Notes: generated by a model not told the origin, from the sequence alone. A stretch of 64,000 nucleotides of DNA from Notospermus geniculatus (GCA_002633025.1 NMRB01002278.1:20113-84112), one strand, 5' to 3'. Positions 1 to 10,599 are shown, counted from the stretch's first letter. Translations and numbers: made by a program.

Positions 1-74
1 AAGTTAGCAAGCGGCAGGTCCTGGGTTCGAATCCCGACCATACGGGATTAATCATCCCTTGCCCTTCAGCCTGT
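1..74 (+). mobile_element. SINE-A, 5' part (tRNA-derived), cut by window edge
   Basis: The segment TTAGCAAGCGGCAGGTC followed by GGGTTCGAATCCC is the anticodon-to-T-arm part of a tRNA-like head with a clear pol III B box. The rest of the SINE resumes at 436 after an inserted element. Confidence 0.7.
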
Positions 75-435
75 CGCATGGTAGTACAGTGCACCCTCGC
101 TCTTACGAACCTCGATTTTACGAAATCCCGGATATTACGAACCCAACGTCTGGCTCCCAAAATTTCATGACATTTATGTAAATCCTCACTATTACGAACT
201 CAAATGGCGGCCGTGGTGGCAATCTCATCGCGTTTTGGAACTTTATTTGCGCGTATAAGTAAGGCAGTTTTCAATTTCTTGCGTATCAGACGGATCATAA
301 AGTATCATAGTGCGTATGGTACGCATCTGGGGCTTTTTTGACATGCGTATGTTACGTTTTATGCAAGATTTCAGTTGCGTTTTTTCCAATAAGAGTTGCG
401 TATTTACGCAAATACGCACGTTATCTAAACCCCTG
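75..435 (-). mobile_element. T4 inverted-repeat element, truncated
   Basis: The right part (GCGTATTTACGCAAATACGC to ACGTTATCTAAACCCC) is the reverse complement of the left part of the complete element at 13687-14270. The left terminus GGGGTTTAGATAA is missing here. It interrupts a SINE-A copy, whose tail continues at 436. Confidence 0.65.
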
Positions 436-566
436 CTTGTGTCTTTGCATGGGCAAGTGAAAGACTCCATCCAACTGAGGAGCATGAGTAGCTTGAGATG
501 GCCTCTTCCATACATAAATACCAATTCTGCTATGGCTTCAGCCTTGATGGAAAAATCTATTACAAA
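436..566 (+). mobile_element. SINE-A, 3' part
   Basis: This holds the conserved SINE-A tail: TTGTGTCTTTGCA, AAAGACTCCATCCAA, GAGCATGAGTAGCTTGAGATGG and a CTTCAGCCTTGATGGAAAAA end. It completes the copy that starts at 1. Confidence 0.75.
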
Positions 567-627
567 ATACAATATGGGCCCCTGTCATGCCTGTCGGGCT
601 CTATCACCAGTCAGCCCACTCTTCCTG

Positions 628-1006
628 TATAGAGGTTCTTCACGTGACGTCACAGCTCCAAATATCCGCCATATTGGCCGTCAAATGACGCAACGTCACA
701 GCATCAACACAGCGTTTTTGACATGGTTTGTACGTTGTCGGCATTCATCGGACCTCTTCCATGTCTTCTACACTGTTCTACAGCAAGCCGTATGGACGAT
801 TCGCTTTGTTTTCAACACGGTTTTCACACCAGACCAACTACTTATGCTCAGAAACTGTGAGAGGTAAAGTGATTTGTTGAGTTGTATGCTCCCAGTGGTC
901 TGTAAGGGCCGCTGAATGTTCGAACCGAGAACAAGATGGCAGCCTCCATGGCTTCATTTTTACGGCCAGTATGGCGGCCGTGTGACGTCAGTGAAGAACC
1001 TCTATA
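628..1006. mobile_element. MITE family G, copy 1
   Basis: The termini are inverted: TATAGAGGTTCTTCACGTGA at the left and TGACGTCAGTGAAGAACC-TCTATA at the right. Copy 2 is at 51509-51880 in opposite orientation and is nested in another MITE. Comparison with an uninterrupted paralogue of that host suggests a TA target. The longer open frames here are by-products of the repeat. Confidence 0.85.
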
Positions 1007-1655
1007 GAGAGGCGACTCTTGGCAGCACAGGTTTTTCCCATGTAGTCTGGTTTCCTCCTGCATGCTCTCCATTAATTTTTCCACCATTGTCTGTAGAACT
1101 CGTATGCGATTTAATATGCATACTGATTCCCTGCTTTACCACACGGCAGCTCTCGGGTCAGTTAACCGACAAAACTTCTATCCATGCTTAACTGGCGTAC
1201 CTCTCGCTTCATTTAATTGACAGAACCCAAGAGACCAATACAAGTATCCTAAAAACCATCACGGCAGTTTTTTATGGCGTTCTACGAGCAGTTGTTGGCC
1301 GCTGTGTGCCGGGCGAGCTAGCACACGGAGCCCTAGGACTAGTCTTCAATTACGTTCCTTGTATATCAAGGCGCCCCAAATCTACCTTGTGATGTTCTTG
1401 TGCTGTTATTGGATTTTGGAGCAAGGTCCTTGTTTCCATGACGATAGATTATCGGGCGAAATTCATGAGTTTGGCATTTTGGAGGTCGGCATATCGGGGA
1501 AGGGTAAGTGGTCTTGGATGAGATATGATAAAATTATGGACCCCACGGTCGCGAGGGGAATAAGAATTAGGAACATTCGTCAAGAAAACAAAAGGTCCCC
1601 TTTCCGAGTTGTTTATCATGTTTATCAAGTTATTCATTGCTTAGATTGTGAAACA
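1007..1655. other. No recognised feature
   Basis: I see no coding signal or terminal repeats here. The last ~45 bases (GTTTATCAAGTTATTCATTGCTTA) recur just after the following SINE, showing that this flank and the SINE were duplicated together. Confidence 0.5.
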
Positions 1656-1846
1656 AGGAGCCTCGATGGCATAGTGGTTGTCATGTCCGCTTAGTAAGCG
1701 GTAGGTCACGGGTTAGAATCCAACCTGGACCATGGGATTAATCATCCCTGGCTCATCACATCCATCACATGGGACAGCAAGCCAGGTGCCTTGTAGGCCT
1801 ACCTTGTGCTGTTGCAAGGGCAAGTAAAAGACCCCATCCAATCCAA
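1656..1846 (+). mobile_element. SINE-A copy
   Basis: It has a tRNA-like head GGAGCCTCGATGGCATAGTGG (A box), GGGTTAGAATCC (decayed B box), then the SINE-A body ending AAGACCCCATCCAA. It lacks the GAGTAGCTTGAGATGG tail. With its left flank it is duplicated at 1847-2700. Confidence 0.8.
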
Positions 1847-1873
1847 GTTGTTTATCAAGTTATTCATTGCTTA

Positions 1874-2510
1874 TGCCTAGGTCACATATCCAACGGGTCC
1901 CCACTCGACCGCTTGCCGTGGATTTTAGAGACCGTACGGGTCCATTACGATTTTCATGTCTACAGTGTGTGTGGTCACATATTCTATGGCGCCCGGCGGT
2001 GCCAGTGAAAACTGGTGGAAAGTGATCGCAAGACGCCACTCAACAAACCGTAAAGGTGCCGGCCGGATGCTGTGCGGTAAGCTTCCGGGCTCCGTCCAAT
2101 GAACAGATGCACCGCAAGGCGTCCGGCTGGGGTCCTCATTGCGCACGGCCGGGGTGCCGCACGGCGCCTTTGAGCACCGCAAGGGGCCTGTCAATCTTTT
2201 TTCACGATAATTGGCAGAAATAATCATGCGGAGCCCGCCCTGTCACCGGCAGGAGTGGACATGGGATCCGTAGGGGCCACTACGGGCCTTCTACCATTGT
2301 CTACGGGCTTTCTACGGCCTACCGGTCAGATGAAAACGCCGGGAGATTTGGGAGCAGCCAGCTCAGCACCGCGGCGCCCGTACGACAGGTGAAAAATGTC
2401 CCGGTGCTGGTGGGAACCGTGAGGGAGCCGGTCGGGCACCGTACGAAATAGGCCAAAATGTCTGTTTTTACTCGCCGTACGGGCCCTGGAGTGGATATGT
2501 GACCTAGGCT
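1874..2510. mobile_element. Harbinger-like MITE with TTA target duplication
   Basis: Its terminal inverted repeats are TGCCTAGGTCACATATCC at the left and GGATATGTGACCTAGGCT at the right, about 18 of 20 matching. TTA flanks both ends (1871-1873, 2511-2513). The tandem-duplicated flank at ~1650 reads CATTGCTTAGATTGTGAAA without the insert and so gives the empty site. A 3-bp TTA/TAA duplication is typical of PIF/Harbinger. The interior is GC-rich with many TACGGGCC motifs and has no transposase. Confidence 0.85.
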
Positions 2511-2519
2511 TTAGATTGT

Positions 2520-2790
2520 GAAAAAGGAGCCTTGATAGTGTGGTGGTTGTCATGTCTGCTTCGCAAGCAGTTGGTCCTGGTTTGGAATCCAGCCTGGACC
2601 GTGGGATCCCTGCCTCTTCACGTCCGTCGCAGGGGACAGTAAGCCGTGGTGTCTTGTACCCAGTGTCTTTGCAAGGGCAAGTTAAAGACCCCATCCAAGT
2701 GAGGAACATGAGTAGCTTGAGATGGCCTCTTCCGTATTTAACAGCTAGGGCAAATAATGCTGATGGCTTTGGCCCTGACGGGAAAAAAAC
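2520..2790 (+). mobile_element. SINE-A copy, near complete
   Basis: It runs from GGAGCCTTGATAGTGTGGTGG (A box, diverged) through GGTTTGGAATCC (B box), the TTTGCAAGGGCAAG body and the GAGTAGCTTGAGATGGCC tail, to GGCCCTGACGGGAAAAA. Confidence 0.85.
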
Positions 2791-3678
2791 TATTTCCCAA
2801 AAGCAGGAAATGTGGTTGCCAGTAGATAAATGGCTGTATTGCCCGGTAAGGGGTTAACAACAATTGTTGAATAATGAATGATGTCAGAGTCAACAAGGCA
2901 TCGATTCTGCAGCCTACTCCAACGTGATGGATGAATGTTTCACATGGAGATTAGACAAGCTTGTCCAGAGTTGGAGCCAATATCCTGGACTAACTCTGGC
3001 CTGTTGACTTAATGCTTAGGAGTGTTTTTCTTCAAGTTGGACATGAACTGAATTCAGTATTGGACCCAAGCAGTCAGAGTGGCGTAGTAGAAATGTCGTG
3101 CTTCATATCGCTGTGGGGTCTGGTTCAACACTTGGTTGTGTAAACTTGTATGAAGGGTGGCTTGGATAACACCGAGTTTTCCCTTCATAACGTTTTACCA
3201 AGTTTGTACCGGCACTGGTGTTTAACCACAATTCCATGTTTGCCAGATAAATGGAACAAGCGGAATGTTTACCGTGTTACCGCATTCCGTTTCCACGACT
3301 CCGCATTCCTCTGACTGCGTGTCAGCTAAACGTAGCTTTAGGCAGGCAGGATCTGCCGTTTTGGCCACCGACGATCATGTCTCGGCAGCTGGCTCTCAGT
3401 CTGATCTCAGTAATGCGACCACCCCGCTAACACGACCACTTGAGCAACATCCCGTCGGTGGTCGTGTTACCGGGGTTCCACTGAATTTGGCGCTCGGTCT
3501 TTCAACTCGCTATTTCCAGAAAGGGCATGAACATACATGTAGGTCCTTTTTTGCCACTTCCTCCCTCTGGTGGTCCATGATGTTTATATTGTGGACTTTT
3601 CTGAACACATCGGCCAGTAGCCTACCATGGATATTTGTATCCAGTATTTATGATTTTAGCTCACCTTGGGAAGGATTG
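2791..3678. other. No recognised feature
   Basis: A 143-codon frame (3265-3696) crosses here but shows no recognisable domain and runs into the SINE fragment that follows. The motif GCGGAATG…CCGCATTCC at 3261-3290 resembles the short palindrome at 12174-12251. Confidence 0.4.
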
Positions 3679-3719
3679 AGGAGCCTGATGGCCTAGTGGT
3701 TATCACGTCCCCGTATTTA
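3679..3719 (+). mobile_element. SINE-A head, cut by assembly gap
   Basis: The head GAGGAGCCTGATGGCCTAGTGG TTATCACG is intact up to the anticodon stem, where it runs into a G homopolymer and the gap. Confidence 0.75.
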
Positions 3720-3720
3720 G

Positions 3721-4073
3721 CGGGGGGGGGGGGGGGNNNNNNNNNNNNNNNNNNNNNNNNNNNNNNNNNNNNNNNNNNNNNNNNNNNNNNNNNNNNNNNN
3801 NNNNNNNNNNNNNNNNNNNNNNNNNNNNNNNNNNNNNNNNNNNNNNNNNNNNNNNNNNNNNNNNNNNNNNNNNNNNNNNNNNNNNNNNNNNNNNNNNNNN
3901 NNNNNNNNNNNNNNNNNNNNNNNNNNNNNNNNNNNNNNNNNNNNNNNNNNNNNNNNNNNNNNNNNNNNNNNNNNNNNNNNNNNNNNNNNNNNNNNNNNNN
4001 NNNNNNNNNNNNNNNNNNNNNNNNNNNNNNNNNNNNNNNNNNNNNNNNNNNNNNNNNNNNNNNNNNNNNNNNN
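3721..4073. other. Poly-G run and assembly gap
   Basis: A run of 15 G leads into 337 undetermined bases (3737-4073). The homopolymer probably ended the read or contig. Confidence 0.98.
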
Positions 4074-5230
4074 ATTTTTAGCTCACCTGTGGTGAGCTTA
4101 TACAATGGTTGTGTGTCCGTCGTCCGTCGTCGTCTGTCGTCGTCCGTCGTCGTTGTCCGTTAGCAGGGCACGTTTCGTAACCGCTGGAGCTATTGATCTG
4201 AAACTTGGTACATATACACCCCTAGGTCAGATGACCTACGACACTAAGTTTCGGTCCGATTCGATTCTTGGCTTGGCCACCAGGTGGCTAAAACCGAAAA
4301 CACAAAAAGAAAAAAGTGCAATAACTCCTGAACTAATGACAGGATCATCTCCAAATTTTTATCATAGGTGTATCTAATGAGGATACATAACATATATAAC
4401 GGGTTTTTGATTTGACCTACTTTTCAAGGTCACAGAGGTCAAAGTTCAAAATTTTTCCTTTTGGTGGCACGTTTCGTAACCGTGGGCGCTATTGACCTGA
4501 AACTTGGTACATATATACCCCAATGTTAGATGACCTACTACACCAAGTTTCGGTCCGATTTGACTCTTAGCTTGGCCACCAGGTGTCAGAAACTCAAAAC
4601 ACGAAAAGTGCAATAACTCCTGAACTAATGACTGGATCACCTCCAAATTTTTATCACAGGTGAATCTGCTGAGGGTACATTACATATATAAAGGATTTTT
4701 GGTTTGACCTACTTTTCAAGGTCACAGAGGTCAAAGTTCAAAATTTTGCCTTTTGGTGGCACGTTTCGCAAGTGCTTGGGCTATTGACCTGAAACTTGGT
4801 GCGTATACACCCCTATGCCAGATGACCTATGACAGCAAGTTTCGGTCCGATTCGATTCTTGGCTTGGCCACTAGGTGGCCAAAACCAAAGCTCAAAGCCT
4901 AGTAACTCCTGGGCTGGGTTGCACAAAACTCATGTTAGCGCTAACATGATGTTAGCGCTAACATCATGTTAAATGACGTAAAATGACAATGGATTTTGAC
5001 GTCATCTAACATAAAAGTTAGCGTAACACCATGTTAGCGCTAACATGAGTTTTGTGCAACCGGCCCCTGAACTGTTACTGGATTGTTTCTAATTTTTGGT
5101 CAGATGTGTATCTAATGAGGATACATGACATTATGCAAAGAGTTTTTGATTTGACCTACTTTTTACAGTCACAGAGGTCAAGTTCCAAATATTGCCATTT
5201 TAGTGGCATGTTTCATGGCTATATGGCCCT
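4074..5230 (+). mobile_element. Helentron-like non-autonomous element 1 (HINE-1), 3' end not found
   Basis: The 5' end reads ATTTTTA followed by the hairpin GCTCACC-TGT-GGTGAGC (4081-4097), then a CGTCGTCCGT simple repeat (4118-4160) and tandem core units of ~295 bp starting near 4163, 4466, 4759 and 5205. The units share GAAACTTGGTACATATA, TTTCGGTCCGAT, CCACCAGGTGGC and CAAGGTCACAGAGGTCAAAG. The third unit is longer because it contains a MITE. Hairpin, simple repeat and tandem core match HINE architecture (non-autonomous Helentrons, such as the bivalve pearl elements). No protein is encoded. Confidence 0.7.
4912..5065. mobile_element. Palindromic MITE family N, copy 1
   Basis: The element is 154 bp, with termini GGCTGGGTTGCACAAAACTC and GAGTTTTGTGCAACCGGCC and internal TTAGCGCTAA palindromes. 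CCTG is duplicated on both sides (4908-4911, 5066-5069). The neighbouring core units read AACTCCTGAACT without it, which confirms the insertion site. Confidence 0.92.
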
Positions 5231-5530
5231 ATTCTAACATGGTGTGATCATCTATGTGTACTCTAGATCAAATTTTTGTCCAATTGGAATGCAGTTAGTG
5301 GTTATCAGGCCGTCTTGGGAAATCGACTTTGGCATATGTCATAAAATCTCAAGCTAGAATGTTTTGACCTTGAAATTTTGACCGTAATCATGACCCTGGA
5401 ACTCAGGCCTGGAGCATTTCGATTTTACATTTGTCATTTGTTCTTCTGGTACGTTCACACAGGTGAGCACATGGTCCATGGACCATTTCATTCTGTGTGT
5501 AAGCGAACTGGGGCTGAAGGGGTTTTTGGA
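5231..5530. other. No recognised feature
   Basis: Diverged sequence follows the HINE-1 array. I found no HINE 3' end (an inverted repeat followed by CTTGTT) and no coding signal. Confidence 0.4.
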
Positions 5531-5952
5531 TCCTGGGTACACAAAAAGTGTACCCAGGTTCGATGTCGTCAAGTGAAATTGTACCCTGGGTCATTTTCAT
5601 GTTACAAACTGTACCCAGGTTCTGATTTAGAGACCCAGGCATGAGCTCATTCTCAAGATCCCGATGGACACGTGAATTAAGGTTGGTGCCATGATCCTCC
5701 ACCAGGTGGTACTGTTGCCATGTCACATGATCAGACACACCCATCATGGCCATGCACACATGACACATGCACACGTACATGGGAATGATAACCTTGTGCC
5801 TAAGTCTCTAAATCAGAACCTGGGTGCAGTTTGTAACAAGAAAGTGGACCCAGGGTACAATTTCACTTGATGACATCGAACCTGCGAACACTTTATGTGT
5901 ACCCAGGGTACATTTTATGTGTACCCAGGGTACATTTTATGTGTACCCAGGA
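5531..5952. mobile_element. Inverted-repeat element with GTACCCAGG ends
   Basis: Arms of ~105 bp are inverted copies. The left arm has TCCTGGGTACAC, CGATGTCGTCAAGTGAAATT and CTGATTTAGAGAC; the right arm has GTCTCTAAATCAG, AATTTCACTTGATGACATCG and GTGTACCCAGGA. At the right end the terminal unit GTGTACCCAGGGTACATTTTAT is iterated (5898-5951). Confidence 0.85.
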
Positions 5953-6204
5953 TGACAATAACCCCGTCAGCCAAACTAGGGTTAAATCAATGAAAATGTG
6001 ATCAAGTTTCATTAGATTCCTACAATTTCATTCGTTCGCGTACAGCAGGGAAGTAGCCTGCCGGAGGTCTCCACTCTAAGATCCCCATGGTACTTATCAG
6101 TTTCTTCAGCTAGGTTTTTGAGTTGTTCTTATGTTTGTGGAGTGAAATTCTCATCAGAACATTGGAGGTCAGCGAAGGAAACAGGTGTTTGCAGATCCGA
6201 GCTA

Positions 6205-6595
6205 TGTTGGCAGGTGGTTTTCAAATATTGAGGAGTTTGTGATAATGTCAGATTCGGGTTTGCAGGTGATTTTCAGAAAGTTGGACATTTTTTATGACGT
6301 CGGATCTGACGTCATGTTCTGTTAGTGTTGGCAGGTGGTTTTCAAATATTGAGGAGTTTGTGATGATGCCAGATTCATGTTTGCAGGTGATTTTCAGAAA
6401 GTTGGACATTTTTGATGACGTTGGATCCAACGTCATGTTCTGCTGGCAGCTGGTTTTCAAATATTGAGAAGTTTGTGATAATGTCAGATCCATGTTTGCA
6501 GGTGATTTTCAGAAAGTTGGACATTTTTGATGACGTCAGATCCGAACTCGTGTTTGCAGGTGGTTTTCAGAAATGAGGAAGTTGACGTCAGATGG
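6205..6595. repeat. Minisatellite, ~115-bp unit, ~3.3 copies
   Basis: Units start GGCAGGTGGTTTTCAAATATT near 6209, 6330 and 6444, with a partial copy at 6557. Each also contains GCAGGTGATTTTCAGAAAGTT and a GACGTC-type palindrome (GACGTCGGATCTGACGTC). Confidence 0.9.
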
Positions 6596-6599
6596 ATCA

Positions 6600-7271
6600 A
6601 TTTGCGATGACATTCTTTCTATTCTCAGAAGTTAATCGACATCAGAAGGAACTGGAATGGATAAAAAATTGAACTTATGATCTGTCAGAAATGCTTATAA
6701 TTTCGCCTGGGAATGGCGGCCGAACACAAATTCTAATTTTGCGTTGGAAATAGCTCACAACAAATCATTTGGAGTTAGTGCTTGTCGAGGGAAATTCAAG
6801 TCACCATGATTTAATGCCACATTGAAAGCATTTTGAGACAGAGCTGGACATAACTCTGAAAATTGTAATGGAAAACTTAAAAAACTGTATGCTTTGTGAT
6901 ATGTTCGTTGTTATGGAGTATTTTCGTTACGATGCCTGTGGAATACCTACTTGTCGGTCGTCGTGACCGCACGAGCTGCAACCCTGGCGGGTGAGGATGT
7001 GACCCTTCTGTCCGCCATGTCACAGGATCAACTACATTTATTGTGTAGATGTGGCATTGGCGGCTGTTTTCTTACACTGTGAGTATACCTTTTACTTTGT
7101 GTCAGTTTCAGGTTGAAGAAATTAACACTTTATCACGGATGATTGGTTTACTTTATGATATGGTTCTCTGTAGGATTTTATATTGAAGATATAGGCCTTT
7201 TTAAACAGGGGGCAATCGAGGAAGCCTACCTCCACCCTTCTTGGTGGGTTTGCTTCAGGAAGGATTGATCA
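6600..7271. other. No recognised feature
   Basis: The sequence is AT-rich at the left. No splice-flanked open frame and no inverted termini were seen. Confidence 0.4.
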
Positions 7272-7536
7272 CTTTTACACGGTGCGGGTTCGGTAACCGG
7301 CGTCGAAATCCAGTTTGAGGTTGGTTCTGAGGCCGGTAGAGGTTGGTTCGCTTTTACACGAGAGAATAGCTGGCCTGCACCTACCTCCACCTTCTCCAAT
7401 GTCCCGAGACTCGCGCGGCAAACTGAACTGGCCTGAGGGAGGTGGAGGTCAGTTGTTTCGCTTTTACCCAGGGAAAAATAAACGAACCCTCCTTGACCCA
7501 GTCTCGATCCGGAATGCACCCGCACCGTGTAAAAAG
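7272..7536. mobile_element. MITE with TTTTACACGGTGCGGGT ends
   Basis: The left end CTTTTACACGGTGCGGGT mirrors the right end ACCCGCACCGTGTAAAAAG. The interior repeats CTACCTCCACCTTC, its complement GGAGGTGGAGGTCAG, and CGCTTTTACACG. No coding content is recognised. Confidence 0.65.
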
Positions 7537-7539
7537 GCG

Positions 7540-8839
7540 TAACATTACAAGGACCAGCATGCTGCTGTTGTAGTTTTCAGCTGTTAACCCTTAAAGCTCC
7601 CTACAGCAGCACACCAGGCGAGAACAAGCAATCTTTAGTCACCACCAACATGACCGATCTTCTTGCCAGCCACCGTAATACATGTAGACAAGGCGATGCC
7701 AGTTTTGGTATTGTTTGATATGGGTGAACATCACTGGCACACGACTGTTAGGAAGGGAATTTGCTATAGAGGCGTCACCTTTCGGAGAACGGCCACAACA
7801 TAGGGAAAGCCCTCCTAAAAATAGTACGGTGACGCAGCCAAATCGGCGTAGTCGACGCCTACCTCCACAGCAAAGCCAATAGAATATTATTGACGACCGG
7901 AAGAAGTCAATCTGGGCATGCGCAGGAGGCATCTACTGTAAATTTATCACACTTCAAATGCATTTTTTGCAGTCATCAGATCGAACTTCCGATTACCAAT
8001 AGGCTCAAATTGCTCTAAACATGTTTATCTATTGCAAGACGTTGACATTATTTTGATTTTATAATACTCGGCTGAGAAAAAATGCAATCTTCGGCACAAA
8101 ATTCCGGCAGTTTAGCTCGGAAGCATGAGAGTCGATGCAATTTACTGAATTTACTGAATCTTGGAATAAGATCGCCGAACAATATTAACGTTATCATGGA
8201 GAAGGGAATTCCCGCTGCATATAAACATTGTGGTATAGCCGATAGCTGTCACAGGTTTTACCAAATCCTTTCGCCCAAAATACCTATGTTTAAAACTTCT
8301 TTGTCTTCAAACCATTGTTTGCCATATTTGGTAGGAACCAAATAGTTGTATTGTACGAACGTCTCGTTAATACTGTGGTTTCCTTGTCGACGTGCATGGC
8401 TTAATGTGTCAGGGAATTCCTATTATGTTCCAAATAGGGTACCAACCAATCAAATTTCGTTCCGGACCTTTTCCACTACATGCATTGACTTCTAACAGTC
8501 GTGGGCAAGGAGATTCCACTCACCGCTGTCAGCGCACACCTGGCATCAACACCGATTAATGCTCAGTGGTGAGCGATCACGTGCGCTTGTGCTTGCAGTC
8601 GCCTTCTGTGCGCGCTGCTGGCTATGGAGTCAGACGCGACAGTCATCGACTTAGAAAAACAAAAAACTTAAAAAGCTAAAAACGTGATGAGCGATTGGTG
8701 TACCATCTTAGTGTGGGTTAAATAGTGGGCTGGAAGAGTTGTCCCCATTTGGCAAGAAATCTGTTTAATCTAGTGGCAAATAACTCGCTGTATGATCAGT
8801 CCGATCGCAAATTTTAAATATACATTCACTGTCAGTAAT
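7540..8839. other. No recognised feature
   Basis: This 1.3-kb stretch has no gene or repeat that I could support. A short 97-codon minus frame (7639-7932) has no family resemblance. Confidence 0.4.
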
Positions 8840-8955
8840 CCAAGGTACAAAAAGCACAAAATTGACACACTAAATGATAATAAACAAGAAGTCAATCTCC
8901 AGAATTCACGAATTTTCGACCCCAACCGGGGTCTTTTTCAAGTGGAACTTTACAA
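8840..8955. repeat. Dispersed repeat R, copy 1 (ACCCCAACCGGGGT hairpin)
   Basis: It shares GCACAAAA…GACACAC…AAATGATA…TAAACA and then TTTTCGACCCCAACCGGGGTCTT with 29695-29815. A third fragment in the other orientation lies near 19155-19200. The hairpin GACCCCAACCGGGGTC is the most conserved part. The element type is unknown. Confidence 0.7.
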
Positions 8956-9756
8956 TCTGAAACTCTAGAAAAGACTGTCAGTAAAATGTAGCACTGTCAG
9001 TAAAATGTAGTAGTTTCCATGTTTTTTGCCCAAAATATCCAACAAAAATCATGGGCAAGAACGAACGACTGTTCTGGTTGCTAAAAATTTCTTGTAGAAT
9101 TCGATGTAGGACAAACATTTGTTGAGCGATCGCGATGCCATCTGAGAACAAGTGGCAAAACTCAGAACTTTTTTTGACCATTGTCAACTGCCATGAACAT
9201 GCTTGAATATATCTTGCAGCCAAATATAAAGTGGATGACCGTTCGGTGGCCGCCACCATTGGAAATTCTTGTACAAACCCAATGGCTACAAAATCAGCTT
9301 CTTTTCCAGCCGAGGTTGGACCCGATGTTGCCGGTTCTTGATGAGATCTTTCCTCCATCGCTATGTAAACCCACGACCAGGAAACAATGTAACTTTATCA
9401 GAACAGAAATTAGCCACTTTATCAGATCACACCCCAATATGATGGGAAACGTAGTGATACGGAAAATGAGATAAGCTTTTAATCTATGGCGGCGGTTGTG
9501 GAACGTGCCGTTGGTTCACCAGCGTGTCTTTTCGTAGTGAATCCGTGATAAATGGCGTATTTGATGTGGCTTTGATGGCCAACTTGAGCTGATGTTCCTC
9601 GTGTTAAATTAAGTGGAAGATGTGTAGATGAAGTTATTTTTCTGGTCGTAAGAGGTCAATGACTCAAAGGCAATTGTCCTCAGTGGGAGCAGCGTTCGAC
9701 ATCGATCGTTTTGGATCAAAATATTATTTCAGGAATGCAAGCGCCAACTCGGGGCG
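8956..9756. other. No recognised feature
   Basis: There is a short direct duplication ACTGTCAGTAAAATGTAG (8975-9011). Otherwise there is no repeat boundary and no coding signal. Confidence 0.4.
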
Positions 9757-10185
9757 TTAAGCAGGCCTCTCACGAGGGCGGTTCAGCACGGTTCAAAACC
9801 GTGCTGAACCTCAATGACACCGCCTAGACACCGTGAGGGTGTTCGCCATTGACTGCCACCTTGATTTTGGATCCACAGGATTTTCAAAATGTTTGAAATT
9901 TTCACGGCGGTTCTCAAAAATAGGAATCACCGAGTTGTTACCTTTCACAACCCTTCAGAACCGCTGAAAAAAATGGCTACCGTGTTGTTGCTCCCCAACA
10001 CCTTGTGACTTCACAAGGTTGCAAGGGGGCAATTTCCACCGCCCCCAATCGCTCCTGCAGTATTTTCCGCGTCGAGTCACCTGCCGCGTGAGGATACCGG
10101 CATATCTGTCACAATTTGAATGACATGAATGATGTCACTTCGCTTAAATCATGACCACCACAAGCAACCGCATCGTGCTGTGTTA

Positions 10186-10511
10186 AAGGGCATCTAGAGG
10201 CAGCTTTTTAGTGTATATTAGAGAGCTTCTGCACCAACCCGGTTAGGCTCTACAACGACGTTTATCTATTGTGTGAGTGCACCCAAACAATAGATAAACG
10301 TAGTCGTATGGCCTAACCGGGCGGGTGCAGCTCTCTATTAATATGATTACTAATACACAATTGTTGCCAACTAGGGCATCAGGTTTGAAGTAAAATTTCA
10401 TCAGTGTCAACATTTGATGCACAGTTCATGAGTTCGTGGTTACTAGCGCCACCTGTAGTGTAGTGGCAGTACTGTTAGTAGCCCAATAGCGAGCTGCCTC
10501 TAGAGGCCCTT
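10186..10511. mobile_element. MITE with CTAGAGGCAGCT ends
   Basis: The ends AAGGGCATCTAGAGGCAGCT and AGCTGCCTCTAGAGGCCCTT are inverted. It carries the palindromic MITE family M (10219-10338) inside it. Confidence 0.75.
10219..10338. mobile_element. Palindromic MITE family M, copy 1
   Basis: It is about 120 bp with almost full-length inverted arms: TAGAGAGCTTCTGCACC…CCGGTTAGGC…GTTTATCTATTGT and the complementary half. Copy 2 is at 38890-39011. It is nested in the surrounding MITE and flanked by TA/TTA. Confidence 0.9.
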
Positions 10512-10599
10512 GTTTAAAACAGACACCGCTTGGCGATTTTTTTCAACGCATCGCAGCACATCGTACCGCGCCGCCAGTGTGAACAAGGCTTTACATGTT

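Larger units (their letters stand above)
9757..10595. mobile_element. Composite inverted-repeat element (tentative outer boundary)
   Basis: The outer ends AAGCAGGCCTCTCAC and GTGTGAACAAGGCTT are roughly inverted (about 11 of 15). A perfect hairpin GGTTCAGCACGG-TTCAAA-CCGTGCTGAACC lies at 9779-9809. Two further elements are nested at 10186-10511. Confidence 0.45.

Noticed and set aside
310-867. 185-codon forward ORF
   Set aside because: It spans the T4 fragment, a SINE-A tail and part of MITE G, so it is a chance frame through three repeats.
3265-3696. 143-codon forward ORF
   Set aside because: No domain, no splice context, and the end overlaps a SINE head.
4118-4160. CGTCGTCCGT array as a CRISPR-like or regulatory array
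   Set aside because: It is a simple repeat without spacers, inside the HINE-1 5' region.
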